From positions 1-37,966 of the forward strand of contig CAAGND010000276.1 in the NCBI GenBank assembly GCA_900771185.1: a DNA stretch of 37,966 nucleotides, given 5' to 3'. The notes under the pieces are model-generated. The model ran no database searches and was not told the DNA's origin. It was given only the letters and a program-made list of their open reading frames with translations. Position 1 is the stretch's first letter; every line of letters starts with the position of its first letter. This stretch comes from Clostridia bacterium (GTDB taxonomy: Bacteria > Bacillota > Clostridia > Oscillospirales > Acutalibacteraceae). The position numbers and the translations under genes were made by a program. Of this stretch, positions 13,004 to 22,407 are shown one piece after another.

Positions 13004-14716
13004 TTATTCCTCCGTTAATACTTTTTTGCCGCCGATAGTCAGCGTTGTGCCGTCATAGCGTACCCCGCATATATCAAACGAACTCGTTGAGGCAGTTATC
13101 GCAACAACGGTTTTCCCGTTGCACCTGATATCGAGGTAGTCGCCCCGCAGCCATATCTGATACGCATCGCCGCTGCCCCATCTGATTTTCAACCCGTCGT
13201 AGTCAGTGCGCAGCGTGAACGCAGCCTGCGTCGAGCCGCTTATCTCAAACAAATGACCCGATTTCCCGCCGTAGTAATACAGCTCCTGCGGCGTAACATT
13301 AAAATTAACATACGGTGCGCTGAGGGTCATCGCCCCGCCGTCCGTCGAATTGCCCGCAATCGACAGCACCGGATATCCCTGCCCGGGTTTGATAGTAACT
13401 TTTTGCTGTTCCTGCGCGACAGCGCCGTTTGCAATCTGCTCCGACAGGCTGTCAATCTGCTTCTCCAGTTGACTTTTCGGTTCGGGTCTTATCACAACAT
13501 CTTCCGAAGTGTCGGATAAAGCCGCAGCTTCGCTCTCCGTATCTAAGCTGAATGCGCTTACAGAAGCCGCCGAAACACCACTGTCCGCATTTGCGGTATC
13601 GGAATTTTCGGAAACATTCGCACATGAAATGCTCCCTCGCCCGTGATAAACCCAGCTTATCCTTGTAGCTACGCTTATTATCTGCCCAACGTCAATATCT
13701 CCGCCATAGAAAGCAAGTACATCGAGAGGCTCAACAGCGGGGTCAACAGCTCCCGTCATTTTGACAAAACGTGTCGGTGCACCTCTCATGACAACATTAA
13801 GATAATTGATGTTTGCTTCATCGCACTGCGCGGCAGTAAGGTTTTTGAAAAGCGGATTTTTCGGGAGAGAAAGCGCGCCCTCTTTTATATGCGCCGCGTC
13901 CTCGCTTTCCCATGTCTTGACATTGCTGTACAGCTTAACATCATCGCCCGAGTATGACTGCAAATAAGCAAGATATGTCCTTGTGTCGCTGTATTCAATG
14001 CCCGTGCGCTCGTTGGCGCTGAATCGACGGTCATAATTATTGCCGCCTATATATCTGTACTGTTTAAGGGTCAATAACCCTCGGTAATCACAGAAACAGC
14101 AGCAATTCACAGCCTGCGCTATCCACATTACGCAGTCGCGGCAGGTCTGAATATTCCCCGAAGAAAAATCGGGAATTATACCCGCATTCGGGAGCTCGTT
14201 AAATTCATCTTCCGTTACAGCAAGCCCTACCCCCGCACGATTACAGCAATACTGCAATGCCGCGTATAAGCTTGATGTAGGAATAGTATCGGGAACATCG
14301 ACGTCAAGCCTGCTTATCATATCAAAGGCTGTCAGATAAACCAGATCCCGCTTTCTTGTCGTCCTCGAACCGTCAACATAGTATGGGGTGATAGGTATAT
14401 CCTCCCATGTCTTTGTACCGTCCTCTGCCGTAGCTGTCACAAGCCCGTATTTCAGCTTTATAAGCGCACCGCCGAATTCGTGATCGTATGCGCGGCTGTC
14501 TTTTATCTTGATCGTCAGTTTGGAGCAATTAGCCGTACCGATGTCAAACGAGCTGTCGGAGCATACTTCGCGCACCGTTTTAAGAGAGCCCTGAACGATA
14601 ACACTGTCATTGATTTCGATTTTTGTCCCGTCCCTGAGCTTTATCCAGCCTGTTATGCGTTCTTCTCTGAACGGCGCTCGGCGGGCGGCTATATATTCAT
14701 CTGATACAGGATACAT
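13004..14716 (-). CDS. Phage tail protein (Tal / minor structural type)
   Basis: The 570-residue protein begins MYPVSDEYIAARRAPFREER, typical of tail proteins downstream of the distal-tail gene in Firmicutes siphoviruses. The N-terminal ~380 residues look like the hub domains. A coiled-coil linker (SQLEKQIDSLSEQIANGAVA) and a beta-rich tip follow. It probably caps the tail and helps penetration; I see no clear peptidase motif. Confidence 0.75.
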   Translation of the reverse strand: MYPVSDEYIAARRAPFREERITGWIKLRDGTKIEINDSVIVQGSLKTVREVCSDSSFDIGTANCSKLTIKIKDSRAYDHEFGGALIKLKYGLVTATAEDGTKTWEDIPITPYYVDGSRTTRKRDLVYLTAFDMISRLDVDVPDTIPTSSLYAALQYCCNRAGVGLAVTEDEFNELPNAGIIPDFSSGNIQTCRDCVMWIAQAVNCCCFCDYRGLLTLKQYRYIGGNNYDRRFSANERTGIEYSDTRTYLAYLQSYSGDDVKLYSNVKTWESEDAAHIKEGALSLPKNPLFKNLTAAQCDEANINYLNVVMRGAPTRFVKMTGAVDPAVEPLDVLAFYGGDIDVGQIISVATRISWVYHGRGSISCANVSENSDTANADSGVSAASVSAFSLDTESEAAALSDTSEDVVIRPEPKSQLEKQIDSLSEQIANGAVAQEQQKVTIKPGQGYPVLSIAGNSTDGGAMTLSAPYVNFNVTPQELYYYGGKSGHLFEISGSTQAAFTLRTDYDGLKIRWGSGDAYQIWLRGDYLDIRCNGKTVVAITASTSSFDICGVRYDGTTLTIGGKKVLTEE

Positions 14717-14725
14717 ACGCCCTCC

Positions 14726-15094
14726 TTAATACTCAATGAAGCTGCATTCAAATTCCCACAGGCAGTCAGAATAGGTTTCCGCCTGCAAAATCAGCTTTGG
14801 CTGACGAGTAGCCTGCGGATATCCGGTGAATGTTACCGGCGCGCCTGCCCTAAGGTCGTAATATGTGATCTGCAAAGACGCAGCGTCTATCATTTTAAGC
14901 AGCGCGGTCATATCCTTTCCGAAAAGCCTCCACTTGAATTTCGGGGCATGATGATTTCGCCTTATTACCGTTCTGTTGAGCACTCCCGTTTCGTCACGTT
15001 CGCTGTCATCACTGTCGAAATCGCTGTCAACAACCGTCCACTCGCGAGGTGCAGGGGCTTCAACCCCGTTTATTTTCAGCCATGATAATGCCAT
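14726..15094 (-). CDS. DUF6711-type distal tail protein
   Basis: A 122-residue protein beginning MALSWLKINGVEAPAPREW with the N/H/K-rich stretch RNHHAPKFKWRLFGKD. It resembles small DUF6711 proteins encoded between tape measure and tail hub, probably a distal-tail adaptor. It is separated from the tape measure by a lipoprotein moron and by promoter and terminator signals. Confidence 0.7.
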   Translation of the reverse strand: MALSWLKINGVEAPAPREWTVVDSDFDSDDSERDETGVLNRTVIRRNHHAPKFKWRLFGKDMTALLKMIDAASLQITYYDLRAGAPVTFTGYPQATRQPKLILQAETYSDCLWEFECSFIEY

Positions 15095-15113
15095 GTTTCA
15101 CCGCCTTATATAC

Positions 15114-15150
15114 AAAAAAAAGAGCCGAATGTCATACGACAAACGGCTCT
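15114..15150 (-). terminator. Terminator / attenuator T1
   Basis: On the minus strand, AGAGCCG(T) pairs with (A)TTCGGCTCT, then eight Ts. An extra AGAGCC copy lies upstream (15153-15158 region). It sits between a promoter (15165-15193) and the DUF6711 gene, so it should attenuate that transcript. Related terminators occur at 24.8 and 29.4 kb. Confidence 0.85.
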
Positions 15151-15164
15151 GTGGCTCTTATTCA

Positions 15165-15193
15165 ATTATAGCATTGCAAGGGATACTTGTAAA
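15165..15193 (-). promoter_or_regulatory. Promoter upstream of T1
   Basis: On the minus strand: TTTACA (15188-15193), 17-nt spacer, TATAAT (15165-15170). The start near 15158 would give a ~45-nt leader that ends at T1 unless read through. Confidence 0.7.
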
Positions 15194-15243
15194 TGTAGAC
15201 TTTATAAAATTATAGATATATTCTGATTTCAGAGGAAGTTTTA

Positions 15244-16290
15244 TTATTCAGAAGAACCTTCTGATAATATACTTAATAATTTCCGATTAAACGCATTATC
15301 GTTCAAGTGTTCATAGCGTTCAACCCAAGTGGCATAAGAATGTTTACTGAAATAAGGGCTATATGTAATCGAGCCTGCAAAATGCTCACCCGACTTATAC
15401 GCAATAATAAAATCATAAAATGAATAATCGTTCAATTTGTTTTGCGGGTCTATTATCGAACTGTATGCATAGTACAGCAGCTCGTCATCAGATATACCAT
15501 CATATGACCCATCATCAATATAAGTCACAAAAACAGTATCGGAGTCACAATCCTCTAATTTATACCATTTGTGAGATAGGCTTTTACCATTATATTCGAC
15601 AGTTATTTCATACGATGCTGTGTCCTTAGGTAAATCATCAAATTTAACCAACCCAGGCAAGGAAATGCTTTCGCTGCACTCCTTAAATAAATCCATATTT
15701 TTCAACCGTTCCGAATACGCAGAATGTATATGACGATCTCCATATGTAATCTTTACGTTGTCATTAGCCCGATAAATGTAAATATCATATTTCTTATCAA
15801 TGGTTGTGTTAATCATAATGTAATAATTTTCGCGACCGGAAATATCTATTGCGTTTTCATCAATAAACTCAATATATTTTTTTGCGGCTTGAAAATACGC
15901 ATATTCATCATCAGAAAATATATCTAAATAGCCAATCAGTAAACGTTCGTCCTCGCCGTTCCCATTGGCTTTTATCACATAGATTTTTGACAAATCGCCG
16001 CCATAGGTATCGTATTCAATTTCCGGCTCTGTTAATTGCATGCTATATCCTGCGGTTTCAGGAATAGAAGAAATAAACTGCTCAGTTAGTTCCTTGCATT
16101 TTTTGTCAAATTCTTCTTTGCGTTCATTATTATTATCAATTGGCGAAGAATTGATTTCTTCTGTCTGAAAATCAGATGTTGTGCTGTTTGTTCTATCCTG
16201 AATTGACGAATTACTTTCTTTAGAATTATCAGAGCAACCCGACACTATAAAGCATATTCCCAATACAATTGCAACAAAACGTTTCTTCAT
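15244..16290 (-). CDS. Lipoprotein moron in the tail operon
   Basis: The 348-residue protein has a signal helix and lipobox VSGC (Cys19), then a Ser/Asn-rich linker and a mixed domain rich in Tyr, Asp and Ile. It is not a tail protein. It has its own exact-consensus promoter, is visibly more AT-rich than its neighbours, and interrupts the tape measure to distal-tail order. These are marks of a moron expressed in the lysogen. Superinfection exclusion or a host surface trait is likely, by analogy; no family recognised. Confidence 0.75.
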   Translation of the reverse strand: MKKRFVAIVLGICFIVSGCSDNSKESNSSIQDRTNSTTSDFQTEEINSSPIDNNNERKEEFDKKCKELTEQFISSIPETAGYSMQLTEPEIEYDTYGGDLSKIYVIKANGNGEDERLLIGYLDIFSDDEYAYFQAAKKYIEFIDENAIDISGRENYYIMINTTIDKKYDIYIYRANDNVKITYGDRHIHSAYSERLKNMDLFKECSESISLPGLVKFDDLPKDTASYEITVEYNGKSLSHKWYKLEDCDSDTVFVTYIDDGSYDGISDDELLYYAYSSIIDPQNKLNDYSFYDFIIAYKSGEHFAGSITYSPYFSKHSYATWVERYEHLNDNAFNRKLLSILSEGSSE

Positions 16291-16313
16291 AATACAACCC
16301 CTCCTATATGTCG

Positions 16314-16342
16314 ATTATAACACACAAGAGGGGTATTGTCAA
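16314..16342 (-). promoter_or_regulatory. Exact-consensus promoter of the lipoprotein moron
   Basis: On the minus strand: TTGACA (16337-16342), 17-nt spacer, TATAAT (16314-16319). Inverted CCCCTC/GAGGGG arms flank the -10 box, and one arm includes the AGGAGGGG ribosome site, so an operator or a translation-controlling hairpin is possible. Confidence 0.85.
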
Positions 16343-16345
16343 GTA

Positions 16346-19300
16346 TTACCTGCCGTTTTTGGCGTAAGAGTCTGTCGAGATGTATTTCATCACGGCTTCG
16401 CCGAGGACATCGCCGTCGCACTCAATGGTAGTATGAAGGTTAATAGTTTGCTCACCGCTGTCGCCGTTTACAGCAATACCTCTGCTTATTGACTCGTCCA
16501 TTGCCTGCCTTGCATAACCGTTTCCGCTATAATTAGGTCTTAACGACGTTGTAAAATCATAGTTAAAATCAGCGTTACCGCTTTCGGAAGAGTAGATTTC
16601 AGCGTTGAGGTCACATATCTCCTCGCGCAGCTTAGCAACTCTGGCAATCATTGCCGCAACGGTTATATCAATAACACTCAGCGGCTCGTTCTGCGCCCTC
16701 TCAATTCCTATCGCAAGACCCGACATCATATATCCGCCAAGTTCCGCGAAAACGGTAGAGGGGGAGTGTATTCCGCATATTTCCTTCACCTTGTCGATAG
16801 ATCCCTCGGAAATTGCTTCTATTGCCTTATAGAACTCCTCGGAGCTGCCGATCGCACCGTTAGCAAGGCCCTCTATAAGATATCCGCCTGCTTGCTCGTA
16901 TTGCGCTATGTTTACACCGCTTGCAGCTTCATCAAGAGCGTCATATACTGCCGAGAAATTCTCTCTGACACCATCTTTGTGGTTACCTTCAAGCCTTCTG
17001 GAATACCCTTCTGCGGAAGAGAACAAACCGTTGCTCCACCATTCATCCCAGGCTGCAACAACATAGTCTGTCCATACGGGAGAAGAACTCAAAGCAGCTT
17101 TGTCAACATTGCTGTTGACCCGTGATTTGATCATAGCTAACGCGGTTCCCAAGCCTGCGTTTATTTTTTCAATATCGCTGTCATAGGAGGCATTCATGAT
17201 TTTTTCGTAATCAGTGAATAGAGTGTCAAACGCGCCGCTTCCAAACTTATTATCATACTCGGCAGATACGCCAAGGTTTGTAAGAGTCTGCTTGTAATTG
17301 TTAAGCTGTAACTGCTGCTGATTTCTTGCGTTTTCGATAGTATCTATCGCCGCTGCCGCCGAGTTAGAAATGGAAGATATTGCGTCGGTTATTTCCTCCG
17401 AATTGCTGAAATCAATGTTAGCCATTGCCATTTCTTTTATCGCGCGCTCAAACGCGACAGACTGCTCCGTCCCTGTGTTGGCTACCGCCATTTTCTTCAC
17501 CGTTTCGTTGAAGTCATTCCATTCGGAGTCTGTTGCTGTTCCGTCGATTATTTTCAGCGACAATTCATCGGCGTGCTGTTTAAGAGAACTCAATGCAGTA
17601 TTACCCATGGTTTCGAGAAGATAAAACTTTCCCACCATGTCATCTACATTCTTTCCGAGCTTTTCGGCAAATTCCGAAAACTTACCCTGCAATGTTGTAA
17701 CAAAATTCTGAGTTGCTAAACCAAGATTATCTTTAACCGCATTTGCGATCGTTTCAAGATTATCCTTGATTTTATTTGCGCTGTCCTCGTCCATCGCGGC
17801 ACCGAGGTTTTCGTATTTGTCTGTGAGATAGAATATTTCGTCTGCTGCATTGCTTATCGCCGCCTGATTATCCTGAAAAGCGCTTGTATTTTCAAGGATT
17901 TTGTCGTAATGGCTGGAAATCTCATCAAAATAGCCCGAAAAACCATCGGCGAGGTCAGACACGGATATCCCCCCATTATCCATATACATTATTGTTTCGG
18001 ATATCTGATTTCTAAGCTCTCTCTGACCTTCCGTAACGCCCGCAATGACCCCGACAAGTGCCGCAACCGCTGTTATGATTGCACCCAAAGGATTGTGAAA
18101 TGCAGCAAAAGCCGCAATAGCACCGCCCGCAATAGCAAGCCCAGCAGCAAGCATAACGATGTCATTTGTAAGATTTTTCGATCCTTTGATAAGGTTTTTG
18201 ATAGAATTATAGAAAAGTATGCCCGAAGCCGCTCCTGCCGCAAGAGCAGCCACAACAGTAGCAAACTTTGTCGCAAGGCTTGTACCGAGAGCTTTCCCGA
18301 CGTCGCGCAGAATATCGGGAATTTTTTTCAGCACCTTTACTATTCCGACTATCTTAAATCCCGCAAAAATCGTCCCGACAGCCGTTGCGACAGCTTCAAC
18401 CCACGGCAGCGCCTCCCGGAACCAAGTTGCCATATTTTCAGCGATTTCCTTTGTTTTGCTTTCAACGCCGTTGAGGAAATCATAAGTAGGTAAATTGATA
18501 TTGAGGTCTGTTGAGATTTCGGAACCGTTCCCTCCGCTGCTGTTGCTGTGGGAACCGATAATATTCAGCTGGTCGACGCCCGCAAGCGAGCCCTTGAACT
18601 TTTCCGTTGCCGCCGTTGCGTCGTCTGCCGCCGCTGCCACATCGTCATAGCCGTTGGAAATATTTCCGAGCTCTATTTTCGGCAGCTCAAATCCGAACAG
18701 CCCCGCCAGATGATTTGCCGCGTCGGTCATCACCTGAACAAACGCTGTGAGATAGGGAAGCACAGCAGACAGCATAGGCATAAGCATATTGCCGATAGCC
18801 CTGCAAAACTGCTGAATACGCGCCTGAAGAACACGAACACCGTTTGCGGCTGTGTCAATAGTGCGGCTCATATCGCCCGTCACGCCGATATTCTGCGCCT
18901 GCTCTATCATAGCAACATAGCGCAGCTGTGCTTTCTGCGCCTGCGTCATGCTTTCAAAGGTCTGAGTGATACCTTTCTTATAAGCGAGCTGTTTGAGCGT
19001 CGCTTCATCAAGCGCAAAACCGAGGCGGCGAAGCGGTTCAAGCTCTCCCGCAAATCCAGACTGCACCTTATTATAGGCTTCTTCAACGCTCAGGTTATAG
19101 AATGATGAAATATCATAAGCAAGCTGTGTCAAGTTCTGCGACATAAGGTCTGCCTTGTTGGACACTACGCCAAAGCCTTTTCCGATAGACTGAAAAAAGC
19201 CCTGATAACGCACCCAGTCGGAAGTGTCAATTCCGAGAGCGTCGTTGACTTTTTCTGCAAACTCCATAGCCGCGTCGGCGGATTTTCCCATAGTAACGTT

Positions 19301-20206
19301 GAAAAGGTTCAGATTTTCAACAAACTGCGAAGAAGCTTCAAAGCATTCTGTAAGCGCCTTTTTAAGCTTGATAAGAGTAGCCCATGAAAGGAGCGATTTT
19401 AAGGACAGATTTCCGAGCTTTTTACCCAAATCTCCGAGCCCGTTGGAGTCGCTTGTCTGACCTCTTGTATACTGCAATATCTGCGCGAGAGCAGTTAAGC
19501 CCGCCGCTGCGTCCTGCACTCTCTGAATGAGAGGTTCAAGAGTGTCAATAAACTGATTTACATCGTCGGAAAACTCCGAAAAATCAAGCTGATTGAGTTT
19601 CTGCGCTACCTGAGGGAGCTTGTCTATCGCCCTGATAAACGAATTTATCTGCTTTATATTCGCCGAAGAAATCGGCGCAAGCGCGTCATTGAGCGACTGC
19701 ACCTTTGCCGCGTCAATATCGGGCATATTGTTTATCGCCTGAACCGCCGTCGGCAGCATATTAAGCGCGTTCATCAGCGAGGAAAGCTTGATATCCTGCA
19801 CATATCTGAGCATATTCAGCGCATTTGAAAGCGCGGTGAGCTGATATGTTATATCGGGGAAAGAAGCTATCGCCTGTATAGATGAATTTGCCTGCGCAAG
19901 TTTATTGAGCGCCTTTGTGTAGCTGCCTATGTTGGGCGCACCCGACAGATTGTCAAGGGATTTGAGCGCATTTGCCGCCTGTGTTACTTTCTCAAATCCT
20001 GTCAGATTGGATATCTTTGCGGTAAGCTCCGAAAGCTTTTCAATCTGCCTGGACAGCTTTGCAAGACCGCTCCCCGAGCCTGTGAGAGCCTGCACGGGCG
20101 CGATAAGCCTTGACAACGACTGCGCAAAATCATCTATGCTTTGCGCCGCGCTGTCGCTGTCAGACGATATCTCTATCTGAAGTTCATCAATTGTAGCTTC
20201 TGCCAT
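16346..20206 (-). CDS. Tape measure protein
   Basis: The 1286-residue protein sets siphophage tail length and forms the DNA channel. It has long helical Leu/Ala/Asn-rich repeats over the first ~280 residues (many LNALNML-like units). A family-typical core around 300-470 includes YDISSFYNLSVEEAYNKVQSGF. Hydrophobic segments cluster near 610-730. The C-terminus carries GIHSPSTVFAELGGYMMSGLAIG, a strong tape measure signature. It lies directly downstream of the tail chaperones. Confidence 0.95.
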   Translation of the reverse strand: MAEATIDELQIEISSDSDSAAQSIDDFAQSLSRLIAPVQALTGSGSGLAKLSRQIEKLSELTAKISNLTGFEKVTQAANALKSLDNLSGAPNIGSYTKALNKLAQANSSIQAIASFPDITYQLTALSNALNMLRYVQDIKLSSLMNALNMLPTAVQAINNMPDIDAAKVQSLNDALAPISSANIKQINSFIRAIDKLPQVAQKLNQLDFSEFSDDVNQFIDTLEPLIQRVQDAAAGLTALAQILQYTRGQTSDSNGLGDLGKKLGNLSLKSLLSWATLIKLKKALTECFEASSQFVENLNLFNVTMGKSADAAMEFAEKVNDALGIDTSDWVRYQGFFQSIGKGFGVVSNKADLMSQNLTQLAYDISSFYNLSVEEAYNKVQSGFAGELEPLRRLGFALDEATLKQLAYKKGITQTFESMTQAQKAQLRYVAMIEQAQNIGVTGDMSRTIDTAANGVRVLQARIQQFCRAIGNMLMPMLSAVLPYLTAFVQVMTDAANHLAGLFGFELPKIELGNISNGYDDVAAAADDATAATEKFKGSLAGVDQLNIIGSHSNSSGGNGSEISTDLNINLPTYDFLNGVESKTKEIAENMATWFREALPWVEAVATAVGTIFAGFKIVGIVKVLKKIPDILRDVGKALGTSLATKFATVVAALAAGAASGILFYNSIKNLIKGSKNLTNDIVMLAAGLAIAGGAIAAFAAFHNPLGAIITAVAALVGVIAGVTEGQRELRNQISETIMYMDNGGISVSDLADGFSGYFDEISSHYDKILENTSAFQDNQAAISNAADEIFYLTDKYENLGAAMDEDSANKIKDNLETIANAVKDNLGLATQNFVTTLQGKFSEFAEKLGKNVDDMVGKFYLLETMGNTALSSLKQHADELSLKIIDGTATDSEWNDFNETVKKMAVANTGTEQSVAFERAIKEMAMANIDFSNSEEITDAISSISNSAAAAIDTIENARNQQQLQLNNYKQTLTNLGVSAEYDNKFGSGAFDTLFTDYEKIMNASYDSDIEKINAGLGTALAMIKSRVNSNVDKAALSSSPVWTDYVVAAWDEWWSNGLFSSAEGYSRRLEGNHKDGVRENFSAVYDALDEAASGVNIAQYEQAGGYLIEGLANGAIGSSEEFYKAIEAISEGSIDKVKEICGIHSPSTVFAELGGYMMSGLAIGIERAQNEPLSVIDITVAAMIARVAKLREEICDLNAEIYSSESGNADFNYDFTTSLRPNYSGNGYARQAMDESISRGIAVNGDSGEQTINLHTTIECDGDVLGEAVMKYISTDSYAKNGR

Positions 20207-20635
20207 TTATTTCTCCTTTCCGAAGATTTGCTTTGAAGCAGCAGTCATCGCCGAAAGCGAGCGCTCGATACGCTTTAACGCCTCTTCCCGTTCTGCTTCC
20301 TGTTCCGCTGCTGTCTTTTCATGTGGGAATATCTCAAAAGGCTTTTCGGGATATTCGTTTCGAGGACTTCCGTTCTTGGCGAACGCATTTGATAATACTG
20401 TGCCAAATGCATTTGCAGCATAAAGACCGTTAAGCCATGCCGCAAAATTCTGATCTTCCATTTCTCGGCGTTTGCGTTCGTTGTACGCGCGCAAATAAAA
20501 ATTGGGAAGGCAGTTTTCGCCCTCCCAGTAATCGGCATAGCTCATGCCTATTGACATATAGAATGCACAGCGTTCGTCAAGCTGCTTGACTGTTTCCTCG
20601 GGAGAAATTACTCGTCCTCGGTCGGGTTCTCCCAC
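20207..20635 (-). CDS. Tail assembly chaperone extension (GT-like, by -1 frameshift)
   Basis: A 142-codon frame with no ribosome site, overlapping the end of the first chaperone gene. It lies in the -1 frame, and a GGGAAAC slippery heptamer (20641-20647) is correctly phased upstream. Slippage would join the first 105 residues of the upstream protein, via Arg-Asp, to this frame, giving about 249 residues. The ORF is helical, charged and ends in FGKEK. This matches lambda G/GT, whose long form recruits the tape measure. Confidence 0.85.
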   Translation of the reverse strand: MGEPDRGRVISPEETVKQLDERCAFYMSIGMSYADYWEGENCLPNFYLRAYNERKRREMEDQNFAAWLNGLYAANAFGTVLSNAFAKNGSPRNEYPEKPFEIFPHEKTAAEQEAEREEALKRIERSLSAMTAASKQIFGKEK

Positions 20636-20955
20636 GTCGCGTTTCCCTCTGCACCATCTGCGGCAGTATTGCCGAGCAGACCCTCGACAGCTTCAACATA
20701 CTGATTGATAAGCGCTTCGAGGAATGCGGGCTTTACGCTGTTGGAGAGAGCGTCGTATATCTCCTCCGCCTTCTTCTCGCTGATAGTAGGCTGATACTTC
20801 TTGAACGCGCAGAAAACAAACGGAACTACCGCTTCAAAGGGATTATCCGTAAGGTCGGATATCTTGTGCCCCATCTTCGCAAACATCTTAGCCGAAGCGC
20901 GGTCATAGCCCGCCATGTATACCTTGCCGCTGTAATTGATATTGAGTGCCTTCAT
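20608..20955 (-). CDS. Tail assembly chaperone (G-like)
   Basis: A 115-residue protein beginning MKALNINYSGKVYMAGYDRAS, in the standard slot between the major tail protein and the tape measure. GGAGG precedes the ATG. Most translation should stop at 20608; a fraction slips at 20641-20647 to make the longer chaperone. Confidence 0.85.
   Translation of the reverse strand: MKALNINYSGKVYMAGYDRASAKMFAKMGHKISDLTDNPFEAVVPFVFCAFKKYQPTISEKKAEEIYDALSNSVKPAFLEALINQYVEAVEGLLGNTAADGAEGNATWENPTEDE
20641..20647 (-). promoter_or_regulatory. Programmed -1 frameshift slippery site
   Basis: On the minus strand G-GGA-AAC in the frame of the upstream gene, the canonical X-XXY-YYZ pattern (lambda uses GGGAAAG). 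Reading resumes as CGC-GAC-GTG into the downstream frame. Confidence 0.88.
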
Positions 20956-20984
20956 GTTATTTCCTCCTGTTATTGCCGCCGACG

Positions 20985-21476
20985 TTATTCAATTGTCGGC
21001 TCGTTAACTGTTATCTCCTCGTCTGTGCGGACGATTTCGCCGTTTACCGTTATCGAGCAGTTTATCTCGACAACGTTATTTACGGTACGTCCCGAAACCG
21101 CAAGCTCGGAGGGAATGCCGGGGAATGCGGCTGTCTGTAAGCCGGGAGTGATTATGTAAAACCACATTGCAAGACCGGACGCCTTTGCCGTTTTATAAGC
21201 CTCGCACATCTGCTTCCATGCTGCCGTGAGATACGGTGTTTCGTTTGCGGTGTATCCCGAAGCGCCCGAAAGGTCGATAAGACCGGGAATAAATCTCTTG
21301 TACTTGGTATCGCCGAGATCTGTTACCTCTATCTGATCGGGCTCCGCGCTGAAATCGGGAATTTCCTTTATGTTGGGGATACGAGTTGCTGTGGTAGGCA
21401 TAGTGCCCGCTACCGTTTCAACGGCATAAGCAAGCTTTGTGCCCGCCGAAAGAACTTCAATTTTGCTCTTTGCCAT
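20985..21476 (-). CDS. Major tail tube protein
   Basis: The 163-residue protein MAKSKIEVLSAGTKLAYAV... forms the tail tube. Mostly beta, with the VTDLGDTKYKRFIPGLIDL segment typical of Firmicutes tail tube proteins. It lies between the head-tail completion genes and the chaperones. Confidence 0.85.
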   Translation of the reverse strand: MAKSKIEVLSAGTKLAYAVETVAGTMPTTATRIPNIKEIPDFSAEPDQIEVTDLGDTKYKRFIPGLIDLSGASGYTANETPYLTAAWKQMCEAYKTAKASGLAMWFYIITPGLQTAAFPGIPSELAVSGRTVNNVVEINCSITVNGEIVRTDEEITVNEPTIE

Positions 21477-21487
21477 ATTTGAACCTC

Positions 21488-21895
21488 CTATGAAGTGTAA
21501 ACTATATGACTGTCCTTGCTGACAATGCCGCTAAACCGCAATGTATATCGGTATATCGTCATGTCTGCAACGTTGGGAACAGGCTGACCGAAAGTACGGA
21601 TAAAGCCCATTTCCTGCATTTTTTCATCAACTAATGCGGCAATTTCCCGCGCCTGCTGTTTCTTTCCGCTTTTCAGGTTGGAATAAACCTCGCACTGATA
21701 TATTAGCTTTGCGTGGTTTTCACGGCATTCCGCTGTCTGTGAATTTTCATATGCAGAATTACTCTGCTCCCACAGACACACGGCAGGAAACTTAGACGGA
21801 GTATCGCTCGGAATGCTTACGACGAGTATTCCGTCATAATGCTCCCTAAGCGCACTCGCCACACGGTCAAAAACCGCGCTCTCAATATCTATCAT
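21488..21895 (-). CDS. Tail completion / minor capsid protein
   Basis: A 135-residue protein beginning MIDIESAVFDRVASALREHY, in the tail-terminator slot. The start overlaps the upstream stop (ATGA). Probably caps the tail at the neck, by analogy with gene order in HK97 and SPP1. Confidence 0.7.
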   Translation of the reverse strand: MIDIESAVFDRVASALREHYDGILVVSIPSDTPSKFPAVCLWEQSNSAYENSQTAECRENHAKLIYQCEVYSNLKSGKKQQAREIAALVDEKMQEMGFIRTFGQPVPNVADMTIYRYTLRFSGIVSKDSHIVYTS

Positions 21896-22407
21896 CCGAA
21901 CACACTCCTTGCCGTGGGAATAATCAGCGCTCGCAGCTGCTGCGCCGTGTTGTACATAAACGGGCGCGACGGCATACCTTTAGTCCATGCAATAAATGTC
22001 CCGTCTTTCAGCTGCCTGCGTGTAGGATTAGGGTCGCCATCTCCCGACGGATACCACCAGCCCAAATCGCCGTGACCGTTTACGTCATACGACCAACCGA
22101 GAATAGCAGTGTCGGGGTGAGGATTTCTTGAGCCCTTGACTCCCGTACCGAACTCAACAAAAGCGGCGTATCCGCACGAACATTTGACAAAGCCTACATT
22201 CCCGCCGCATTCGCTGTGAATGCCGCTTTGAAGCTGTCCTGTCATGTGGATAGAGCTTGCTTCGACAAGCGCGATAGCCGCGCCCAGCTCGGACAATTGC
22301 CGCACAAGCTCTTGTGCTCTCGCTTCAAGTGCCGCCCGGTATTCGGTCAGCTCTCTTATCGCTTCGCGCACGCCGTTTGGTGACAACTTAACCGTTATCC
22401 GCTTCAT
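21892..22407 (-). CDS. HK97 gp10-like head-tail protein
   Basis: A 171-residue protein beginning MKRITVKLSPNGVREAIREL. A helical first half is followed by FVEFGTGVKG and a C-terminal MPSRPFMYNTAQQL, the signature of gp10-like neck proteins. ATG 22407 follows GGTGG. Confidence 0.8.
   Translation of the reverse strand: MKRITVKLSPNGVREAIRELTEYRAALEARAQELVRQLSELGAAIALVEASSIHMTGQLQSGIHSECGGNVGFVKCSCGYAAFVEFGTGVKGSRNPHPDTAILGWSYDVNGHGDLGWWYPSGDGDPNPTRRQLKDGTFIAWTKGMPSRPFMYNTAQQLRALIIPTARSVFG

Noticed and set aside
15420..15629. Plus-strand ORFs inside the tail-operon lipoprotein gene
   Set aside because: Short, no ribosome sites, and they arise from the AT-rich composition of the gene on the other strand.
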